Shown here: positions 55,714 to 64,000 of the stretch, in pieces
Layout: the number at the start of each line of letters is the position of its first letter
Position numbering within the stretch: the stretch's first letter is position 1
Source: Theropithecus gelada
Taxonomy: Eukaryota; Chordata; Mammalia; Primates; Cercopithecidae
Length of the DNA: 64,000 nucleotides
Assembly (NCBI RefSeq): GCF_003255815.1
Contig: NC_037669.1
Coordinates: 136,053,558-136,117,557, forward strand
Direction: 5' to 3'
Notes under the pieces: model-generated
Database searches by the model: none
The model's input: the letters and a program-made list of their open reading frames with translations, nothing else
What the model was told of the DNA's origin: nothing
Translations under genes and position numbers: made by a program

Positions 55714-56016
55714 GGCCAGGATTGGTGGCTCACGTCTTTAATCCCAGCACTTTGGGAGACTGAGGTGGGAGGATCACTTGAGTTCAGGATTTCAATACCA
55801 GCCTGGGCAACAAAGCAAGACCCTGTCTCTACAAAAAATTAAATAATTAGCCAGGTGGTGCATGCTTATAGTCCTAGCTACTCAGGAGGCTGAAGTGGGA
55901 GAATCACTTAAGCCCAGGAGTTCAAGGCTGCAGTGAGCTATAATCATGACACTGCATTCTAACCTGGACAACAAAGCAAGGCCCTGTCTCGAAAAGGAAA
56001 AAGGAAAAGAAAAGAA
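55714..56016 (+). mobile_element. AluJ-like with GAAA-rich tail
   Basis: GGCCAGGATTGGTGGCTCACG to 'GTCTCGAAAAGG', then an AAAAG-repeat tail. Some internal shortening ('GCCAGGTGGTGCATGC'). Confidence 0.9.
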
Positions 56017-57311
56017 AAGAAACAATAAATCGTAATCACAAAAGAAAAGCATAATCAGTTTGTACTATTATACAATTACTCACAAACCCACTTTCCTAAC
56101 ATACCACCTGGTTCAGTTTTGCATTTCTTTCTAGATCTGCTCCAACAGCATCCACATTTTTACACAGACATGATGATAGGGTGAATATAATATTGGGTTT
56201 TTTTCATTTAATACTACATAAGAACCTTCTTTTTGAACTATTACAAAATTACACAGCATAATGAATAACTTTGAATAAAAAATGTATCCTTTCAAAGGAT
56301 CCACTCATTTTGGGTGGTTGTCAGTGGGATTCTACACCCAAGATGAAAAAAAAGAAAGATGGAAAAGTAAATAGACCAAAAGGGTACAACTGAGTAGAGT
56401 TAGTGATTGGCTGAATGGCCTCCAAATTCTCACACCTTGGAGGCCACTGTAGACTCTAGTGTTCCATAATTGTTTTCTTGAGCTCTATCCTATGGAATCT
56501 GGACTATATCTTTGGGGATAGGAGAGCTCCATAGAGGCAAGGATAATCTGGAGACCAGTCATCTTTTAAATTTTTAAAGTTACTGGCTCAGAGAACAGCA
56601 AAAGCAGAGCTTAAAGGAAAATTTAGAAGATGACTGGTCCCTTGACACCAATCAGGAAGAGCCTGAACACACTCTCTGAGGGAGCTTAGACCAGGACCAC
56701 TGCTGGGGAACCTGTCAGGAATTGCCCCAGTCATGCAAGTATGGAGGTGGATACAGAGCCATGGGTTCTGCTGGAACCTCACAGCCAGAAAAGCACTTCA
56801 CCCTAGAAACTGAAAACCAGCCCATGTGTGGAAAACCAACTTTTCCAGGAGAGAGTCATCTCAGAGGGTACTGTCAGCATATCCTGTAATCATCTTCCGG
56901 GACTGCACCTGACACTACAGGCTTTGGAATGGAAGCATCTCAGGTCTCAATACCTCTAGTGAGTGTCCTACCCATCTTTCCTATTGAACAACAGAAGGGG
57001 CAGAGATTGATTTCTTTTTAATCAACACTTTATGAGGGAGCAGCATATCCAACTAAGAAACGTTATGAGATTTGGGCTGATGAAGATGGTTGGAACTAGA
57101 TGGAGTGTGGCTGGCCAAGACCGACAGACTGCAATTAAAACTGTTCCAGAGGAAGGAGATTCATGGAAAATACTGAATTCATTGCAAAATACTCTAATCT
57201 CAATTCACTTCACCATCTGGGTGTATGTATGTTAATGGTCAGTTCCATACCCAAGCTGCTTTAGCTCTGACTGATGTAGAAGAATGTTACCTGTGAGAGC
57301 TGAGATTCCTA
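56017..57311. other. 1.3 kb unique block, no gene
   Basis: No confident repeat or coding region. 56588-56782 carries a 64-codon minus-strand ORF without domain. Confidence 0.35.
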
Positions 57312-57728
57312 GGTGTATTTGTCCCTTTTTGCATTGCTAGAAAGAAATACCCAAGACTGGGTAATTTATAAAGAAAAGAGGTTTAATTGTCTCATGGTTC
57401 TGTAGGCTGTACAGGAAGCATACCAACTTCTGCTATGTGGGAGGCCTCAGGAAACTTACAATCAAGGCGGAAGGCGAAGGGGAAGCTGGCACATCTCACA
57501 TGGCCAGAGCAGGAGGAAGAGAGATAGAGAGGGAAAGGTGCCACATATTTTTCAAACAACCAGATCTCATGAGAACTCTATCATGAGAATAGCACCAAAG
57601 GCATGGTGCTCACCCATTCAAGAGGGATCCAATCCCATGATCCAGTCACCTCCCACCAGGCCTCACTTCTAACATTAGGGATTACACTTCATCTGAGATT
57701 TGGGTGGAGCCACAGATGCAAACCACAG
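57312..57728 (-). mobile_element. MST/THE1-like solo LTR (ERVL-MaLR)
   Basis: Plus text 'CAAGACTGGGTAATTTATAA', 'GAGGCCTCAGGAAACTTAC', 'CAGATCTCATGAGAACTC', 'GAGATTTGGGTGGAGCCACA' is a reversed MST-type LTR. More diverged than the one at 14491. Confidence 0.88.
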
Positions 57729-57789
57729 CACTAGTTTTCTCTAAACAGGGAAGAAAAATTCTGAGGCCTGAGCTGGGTATTGAGACATT

Positions 57790-57846
57790 TAAAAAAGAGA
57801 AAGAAAGAGAGAGAGAGGGAGAGAAAGACAGAGAGAGAGAGACAGC
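57790..57846 (+). repeat. (GA)n/(GAAA)n purine tract
   Basis: 'AAAGAAAGAGAGAGAGAGGG' and following; almost pure purine for 57 bases. The opposed 150- and 92-codon ORFs across it are low-complexity readings. Confidence 0.9.
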
Positions 57847-58679
57847 ACACATAATGTGGTTAAGGAGCTCCCCTCTCCCCACGAGGAAAAGTGTTGCCAG
57901 CCTTAGGACATGGGGGCTGGTGCTCCAGAATCTTAGGGTGCCCCCCTCCCCCTTAAGAAAGCAGAGCTTCCCAGGCATCTGAGATAGCTTTGTGGAAAGG
58001 AAGGGCCATAGGATAATTGTGGACTCAGCAGCAGTAGGCTGGGCCAGGAAAGGGAGATGAAGTGTCTGAATTTTGCCTTTGCTCATGATAAAGAGAAGAC
58101 AAAGGGGATGGCAGAGGGGGATAGAATAAGACACATGGCTGTTAGAGAACCATAAGAAACAGCTAAAGCATGAAGTAGTCCCAGAGTAACTTTTGGAGAG
58201 ATGGCTACTTCCTTTTAAGTCTGGGATCAGAACATCAGGGACTGTTCTGTTGAATTGGGGAAACTGGCATTCTTTTTACTGTGATGGGAGAGGTTCTCTG
58301 GTGTCACTTCTGAAACCTGTGAAGGCAAGGGAGGGAAAGTTACAAGGGTGTCAAAAACAATGAGATAAGAAAGCACAAAGAGAAAGAGAAGCTGCCAGAT
58401 CATGGGTACCTAACAAGGGTCCTAGTTTTACCCCTTATTGACTATCACCTCTGGGACCATTGGGAGGATACCCAGAAGATTGGAATCATCCAAACTAGAT
58501 CCAGAAACACTGGACTGACAAGTGTCAACATTGGTGGGTTGATTTCTGAGCATGGATAGGAATATAAGGAATATAATGAAGCCGTGGTGTTGGGCAGAAA
58601 GTCGTAGAGAACCAGGATCTTAACTGGGCTAAGAACTGTGCCTAGGGTTGCCTATTTAAAATGGTATACTTGAATCCAG
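57847..58679. other. Unassigned sequence, related to the array that follows
   Basis: Contains 'GTTGAATTGGGGAAACTGGC' (from 58251), which recurs at 58897 as 'GTTGAATTGGGGAAATTGGC', so this block may be an earlier or decayed part of the same repeated structure. Confidence 0.4.
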
Positions 58680-59285
58680 ACAGCCAGGTGGGGCCCACAT
58701 TAGTGAGGACTGGACCGTAGAAAATGTTGGCTCATCTATTACTGTTAATTGCAGGAGTGTAAAAGAGACTACTGAGGGATGTGGAATGAAATTGTGGCAG
58801 TACAAAACTTCAGTAACCAATCTTAGCTAATAAGGATGAGCCAGAAAATGTTAGTTCCTCTGTGGATGATAACTGGAAATATTTTAAGGTTATTGTTGAA
58901 TTGGGGAAATTGGCACTCTTTTCATTGTAATGTCTTACAAAATATTTGATAAGACAAAACTTGATAAATTTTTATCCATGGCAATAAGCCTGGTTGTGTC
59001 CACATTGAATGAGGAACAGGGTACCAGAAAATGTTGGTCCCTCCATTGATGGTAATTGGAAGAGCTTTAGGACAACTAAGGAGAGTGGACTCAAATAGTA
59101 GGCCAAACTTGGATAACCAATTATTTATAGGGACCAGCTAGTTAGTGCCCACACTGCGTAAGGATCTGGTACCCTAAAATGTTAGTTTCTTTGTTGATGG
59201 CAGTTGGAAAAGCTTTAGAGTGGCTAGAGAGAAGCCTAAAGAGAAATTGGGTTAGGACAAAAACTAGATGGCCAATTAGATTCAA
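58680..59285 (+). repeat. Degenerate tandem array, units of about 150 bp
   Basis: Four units share a core AAAATGTT(G/A)G followed by a C/T-rich stretch, then '(T/G)GATG..A(A/G)TTGGAA' text. Cores start at 58721, 58845, 59028 and 59176 (spacings 124, 183 and 148). Third and fourth units also share CCACA(T/C)TG.(A/G)T(A/G)AGGA before the core and CCAATTA after it. I do not know the family. Confidence 0.6.
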
Positions 59286-59504
59286 AAGAAAAAGGTTAGG
59301 AAAGAACTAGTTTCTTCAACCTATTGAGTCACTGAGGGCCCTGCCCCTGTGGTTGGTCAAATGATATTTTCCATGTGGTCTGATTCTTATCGTTTAAAAA
59401 CAATTTGTTTTAAGGTAATAGGGTGAGACATAGCAAGGGTTTATTGCACAGAAAGAAGCAGCTTCAAACAAATGGAGTTGAAGTAAACACAGAGAATAAA
59501 AAGA

Positions 59505-59647
59505 AAAATGGAGATAGAGAGAAAAGAAAAATATGGTAACTATTAGTGGTATCGAAAATGGAATGAGAAAGGGCAAGGAGGCAAGAGAAAAACACTGTGT
59601 CAGTCAGACATGGAAGAGAGCCAGAGAGCCAAAGAAACAAAAATAAA
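59505..59647 (+). repeat. Inverted duplication, left arm
   Basis: Text from 'ATGGAGATAGAGAG' through 'ATTAGTGGTATCGAAAATGG' and 'AGAAAAACACTGTGTCAG' to 'AAAGAAACAAAAATAAAT' reappears in reverse complement at 60594-60720. Confidence 0.9.
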
Positions 59648-59763
59648 TTTCTCTCTCTCCCCCACTCCTGACTTTTTTTTTTTTTTTTTTCCTTTCTTTA
59701 GAATCATAGAGTGGCCACTATGTGTCAAACTAAGTAGAAAACTGTTCTACACCATGTTCTATA

Positions 59764-60060
59764 GGCCGGACGCGGTGGCTCACGCCTGTAATCCCAGCAC
59801 TTTGGGAGGCGGAAAACAGGCGGATCACAAGGTCAGGAGATAGAGACCATCCTGGCTAACACGGTGAAACCCCGTCTCTACTAAAATACAAAAAAAAATT
59901 AGCCGGGCGAGGTGGCGGGCGCCTGTAGTCCCAGCTACTCGGGAGGCTGAGGCAGGAGAATGGCGTGAACCCGGGAGGCGGAGCTTGCAGTGAGCCGAGA
60001 TGTGCCATTCCACTCCAGCCTGGGCGACAGAGCGAGACTCTGTCTCAAAAAAAAAAAAAA
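59764..60060 (+). mobile_element. AluY inside the inverted-duplication spacer
   Basis: Low-divergence AluY flanked by GTTCTATA (59756-59763 and 60061-60068). One small left-arm change (GGAGGCGGAAAACAGG). Confidence 0.95.
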
Positions 60061-60068
60061 GTTCTATA

Positions 60069-60560
60069 AAATATAAGTAAGACTCACTCTCTGCTCTGTG
60101 GGTCATTGCTTGGGACTAACACTTGGGAGAGTACAATAGTAAACCGCTAGTAAGATGGACATCAAGCTTTTAAGAGGAATTAAGAAGGAGTGGCAGAGTG
60201 AGGAAGGATCAGATAACCAAAGATTTAACTACCAGGGATCTCATCCCTGAAGTTGGGAAAGTGAGTCTGCTACGGAGAAAGGCCAAGGAGAGCAGGGTGG
60301 GAGGGCAGCTGTGAGAGCCACTTCCTACAGCCTAGAGTCTCTGAAGGGCCACAGATTTAACTCCCACCCCACATTTCGAGGTTGACTTACCAGATGTTGC
60401 CATTCTTGGAGTAAAAATGTTGAATTGCCTGTGCTCAGAGACCTGGCCACCCAGCTCCCAGGCATTACAGGTGCAAATGACTCACACCACCCCACATCTA
60501 GTGGTGGCGTGGTTACACCAGGAAGCCTTTACACACGGGGAAGTTCAAGAGAATCCGTGT
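60069..60560. other. Unique sequence, no gene
   Basis: Spacer of the inverted duplication after the Alu. No coding or RNA gene recognised. Confidence 0.35.
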
Positions 60561-60720
60561 GTTAGTGCCCACACTGCGTAAGGACCCGGACATTTATTTT
60601 TGTTTCTTTGGCTCTCTTCCATGTCTGACACAGTGTTTTTCTCTTGGCTTCTTGCCGCATTCCATTTTCAGTACCACTAATCATTATATTTTTCTTTTCT
60701 CTTCCTATATCTCCAATTTT
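60561..60720 (-). repeat. Inverted duplication, right arm, fused to a direct repeat
   Basis: 60561-60584 (GTTAGTGCCCACACTGCG plus TAAGGA) is an exact direct copy of 59141-59164. It is followed at once by 60594-60720, the reverse complement of 59505-59647 at roughly 85% by eye. The two source pieces lie about 340 bases apart on the left. Confidence 0.9.
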
Positions 60721-60997
60721 AAAACACTGCAGGGTGTGGGGTCAGAGAGGAGATTCTCTACCTGTACTTCAGTTGTGGGTTTAGCTGAGCCAGCTGGAGC
60801 ATCACAAAATGCCAACCTGGTGCAGCCTAAAGCAGGCATTCATGTTACATGGAATTTTTAAATGGGTTGAGGAAAGTTCATAATTTTTAGCATTACCAGG
60901 AAACACATAAAGATATTCTCTAATATATTATTGATTAGCAGTCTGTTTCCAAAAGGCTTTTGAGGTAGCTTTTTGTTGATGCTAGGTTCCCATTTTC

Positions 60998-61327
60998 TTT
61001 TTTTTCTTTTTCTTTTTCTTTTTCTTTTTTTTTTTTTTGAGACGGAGTCTTGCCCTGTCGCCCAGGCTGGAGTGCTGGAGTGCAATGGCACATCTCGGCT
61101 CACTGCAAGCTCCGCCTCCCGGGTTCACGCCATTCTCCTGCCTCAGCCTCCCGAGTAGCTGGGATTACAGGCGCCCGCCCCTATGCCCGGCTAATTTTTT
61201 GTATTTTTTAGTAAAGACGGGATTTCACTGTGTTAGCCAGGATGGTCTCCATCTCCTGACCTCGTGATCCACCCGCCTCAGCCTCCCAGAGTGCTGGGAT
61301 TACAGGTGTGAGCCACCGCGTCCGGCC
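60998..61327 (-). mobile_element. AluY with (TTTTTC)n tail
   Basis: Flanked by CCCATTTTC (60989-60997 and 61328-61336). A short tandem duplication GCTGGAGT GCTGGAGT lies near 61070. Confidence 0.95.
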
Positions 61328-61336
61328 CCCATTTTC

Positions 61337-62326
61337 ATTTAATGGGAGGAAAGCTTCAGGAGAAAGAGTCATGGGCTGGTAAAATTTTGATGGGAGAAAC
61401 TACAGCAATAAATCTTAAGTATTCACATCACAATTGAAGATCTGCAGAAGCTACAGGACAGTGGAGAAAAGTGATACATGTGCTCAGAAAAAGGGGTGGG
61501 AAAAGAATTTCAAGTGGAAGACAAACTTTTCTTCCGTTGTGCCATATTCTACACAAAAAGCAAGAAACATTGTATTGCTACTGTGGACTTTAAAAGTAAT
61601 AGACAAATAGAAATAACATATTAATTTATTCTCTTAAAGGTTCTATCATATAGAATACCAAGTAAAATGTTAAAGTCCCAATTCCCTTATCTCTTCTACT
61701 CATCTACCCCAAAGATAACTACTTTATAAAGTTTATGGTTTTTTTCTAGGCATTTACATATTTTTTCAAATATAAATATGATTGCTATACATTTTTACAA
61801 CAGCCCATGGAGCTTTGTATTCTTTTAAACAGCTACATGTATACTCGATTATAAATGAACCCCACTTTATTTGACTATTTTCCTGTGGACAATGAGATTT
61901 TTTTTCCTACCCTGTTTTATTTAGGAGCATTATTTCATAATCATCACTATCTAAATCAAGGATCTGCATGTCTATGAATCATTACAGAAACTTATGGAAA
62001 AGTAGAATTAAGGTCAACTTAACAGTTTTCCTTTATAAAGAGAATTCTGAAATATACCAATAAAGACCAAGAAACACACTTTTCAATAAATATACTAAGG
62101 TAATTGTCAAAATAGACATCATTGCTCTGGAATGCATAGGGAAGACAGGCAAAAGAGTGAGAAATAGGGAGAAATAGTGAGGGATAAAGGAAGAGACATA
62201 AACTGTTTACACTTTCAGAAGCTCAATGGACACAGTATTAATAATTCACTTTGAAATACATTTTCTGAAATAAAGCATCTCAGCTTTCAAAAGTCCAAAA
62301 ATATTAGTAAATTTGCCAAGTTTACA
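61337..62326. other. About 1 kb AT-rich unique sequence
   Basis: A possible old L1M 3'UTR segment at 61640-61930 ('TCATCTACCCCAAAGATAAC') is too weak to call. No gene. Confidence 0.3.
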
Positions 62327-63112
62327 TTTATGTGACCAACAAACATATGAAAACCAAAGCTCACCATCACTGGTCATTAGAGAAATGCAAGTCAAAACCA
62401 CAATGAGATACCATCTCACACCAGTTAGAATGGTGATCATTAAAAAGTCAGGAAACAACAGACGCTGGAGAGGACGTGGAGAAATAGGAACGCTTTTACA
62501 CTGTTGGTGGGAGTGAAATTAGTTCAACCACTGTGGAAGACAGTGGCGATTCCTCAAGGATCTAGAACTGGAAATACCACTTGACCCAGGAATCCTATTA
62601 CTAGGTATATACCCAAAGGATTATAAATCATTCCACTATAAAGACACACGCACACATATGTTTATTGTGGCACTATTCACAATAGCAAAGACTTGGAAAC
62701 AACCCAAATGCCCATCAATGATAGACTGGATAAAGAAAATGTGGCACATACACACCATGGAATATTATGCAGCTATAAAAAGGGATGAGTTCATGTCCTT
62801 TGCAGGAACATGGATGAAGCTGGAAACCATCATTCTCAGCAAACTAACACAAGAACAGAAAACCAAACACTGCATGTTCTCACTCATAAGTAGGAGCTGA
62901 ACAATGAGAACACACGGACACAGGGAGGGGAACATCACACACCAGGACCTGTCAGGATGTGGGGGGCTAGGGATAGCATTAGAAGGGATAGCATTAGGAG
63001 AAATACCTAATGTAGATGACAGGTTGATGGGGGCGGCAAACCACTATGGGACATGTATACCTATGTAACCTGCACATTCTGCACATGTATCCCAGAACTT
63101 AAAGTATAATTT
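62327..63112 (+). mobile_element. 5'-truncated primate L1 3' end
   Basis: ORF2 C-terminus (TPVRMVIIKKSGNNRRW, MFIVALFTIAKTWKQP, IKKMWHIHTMEYYAAIK) followed by the 3'UTR to 'CCCAGAACTTAAAGTATAAT'. Small indels break the frame near 62510 and 62545. Same age class as the large L1. Confidence 0.92.
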
Positions 63113-63313
63113 TAAAAATTATTACTTAAACTATAGCAGCAGAAACTTTCCTCAAATTCTCTATTTTCCGAATTTTCAGTTAAATATATATACACACACT
63201 GTGGACGAGAGAAAATGACTTTTTAGATTTTACAAACCAGGAGTTAAATTTCATAGAACAATACCCTTGTCCTCCAATCCCTTAGCTTCTAGAATATTGT
63301 TACAAAATACTTT

Positions 63314-63615
63314 TTGTGTGTTTGTTTGTGATGGAGTCTCCCTCTGTCGCCCAGGCTGGAGTGCAGTGGCGCGGATCTCTGCTCACTGCAACCTCTGCCT
63401 CCCGGGTTCAAGCGATTCTCCTGCCTCAGCCTCCAGAGTAGCTGGGATCACAGGCATGCACCACCACACCCAGCTAATTTTTGTATTTTTAGTAGATACG
63501 GGGTTTCACCATCTTGGCCAGGCTGGTCTCAAACTTCTGACTTCAAGCAATCCACCCGCCTCGGCCTCCCAAAGTGCTGGGATTACAGGAGTGAGCCACC
63601 ACACCCAGCCAAATG
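63314..63615 (-). mobile_element. Alu (AluS-like) with a 17-bp target duplication
   Basis: Flanked by TTGTTACAAAATACTTT (63297-63313 and 63616-63632). The tail is T/G-rich. One extra G in 'GGCGCGGATCTC'. Confidence 0.95.
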
Positions 63616-63632
63616 TTGTTACAAAATACTTT

Positions 63633-64000
63633 CGAAAGTACATTATATTTTTGTCTATATGAGCCAGTTTATATGAAGCCAAGGTAGATATCACATATGA
63701 GGGATAGTTTATGCTCTCTTCCCATCTCCTGCAGCACTAGTTGCCAAACTTGGAATTCCCTTAAGGCTGCATTTATAAAAATGTGCAGTATTCAGTCATC
63801 AAGAAGCAGCTGAGGATCTAAATTTATCAGTCTGGAAAATAACTCGACATCAACCATCTTTGCTCCTTAGAGGCTGTAAGATTCAGAAGCAGAGTTTTGA
63901 GGCACAGACAAGGTGACAGACACAGTATGGTCTCAATTGGCTCATTAAATTTTTCTGCCAATTACCTTTTTATGTGCATTTATTTAAACAACACTTACGT
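63633..64000. other. Unique sequence to the window end, no gene
   Basis: No coding region or repeat recognised in the last 370 bases. Confidence 0.4.

Noticed and set aside
57682..58134. 150-codon minus-strand ORF with SLSLSFSPSLSLS
   Set aside because: Central part is the (GA)n tract; the rest lies in an MST LTR and unassigned DNA with no domain.

Overview
This is a 64 kb stretch of primate nuclear DNA with no intact protein-coding gene that I can support. Alu and L1 elements dominate. One Alu (22484-22797) has two bases that I associate with Old World monkey AluYRa lineages: 'GCTCAAGCCTG' in the left arm and 'GAGATCCGGCC' in the right arm, where human AluY reads GCTCACGCCTG and GAGATCGCGCC. 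The likely source is therefore a cercopithecid (macaque, baboon, guenon or relative). That is inference from a few positions, not a species call.

0-19 kb: old, mostly unique sequence. It holds one exon of a dead family-C GPCR (vomeronasal V2R-like, 818-1109, minus strand). The exon keeps both splice sites and the exon-3 phase of the family, but a conserved Trp codon has become a stop. Around it are L2, MIR, MER5A, a Tigger-type MITE, two abutting antisense L1 3' ends, MLT1 and MST LTRs, and scattered Alus.

19-27.4 kb: one near-full-length L1 (19432-27420) with a perfect 20-bp target duplication. It has a 5'UTR, an ORF1 that has lost its C-terminal half, and a decayed ORF2 (endonuclease plus reverse transcriptase). 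A MER11-type solo LTR with a 6-bp duplication sits inside the endonuclease region, the monkey-type Alu sits inside that LTR, and a tandem Alu pair sits further on in ORF2.

27-46 kb: Alus, a perfect 34-bp inverted repeat (30530-30619), a 21-bp minisatellite (29105-29272), a poly-C run, a Tigger transposon carrying another Tigger-type element and an Alu, and an old L1M interrupted by an MLT1 LTR (with its own Alu) and a Tigger. A 214-221 bp segment is present twice, at 40511 and 41555, and the first copy abuts an Alu inside L1 ORF1.

46-64 kb: a decayed hAT transposon (46408-48788) with coding remnants, split by two Alus and a truncated L1; then MIR, L2 and MLT1 elements, a 28-bp minisatellite, a probable ERV LTR, an MST-type LTR, an unfamiliar degenerate repeat array (58680-59285), and an inverted duplication (59505-59647 against 60594-60720). 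The window ends with more Alu and L1.

No operon, RNA gene, CRISPR array or coherent gene set was found. The main content is the order of nested insertions and several local rearrangements. Repeat family names are recalled from consensus sequences and were not checked against a library; ends are exact only where a target duplication is given.
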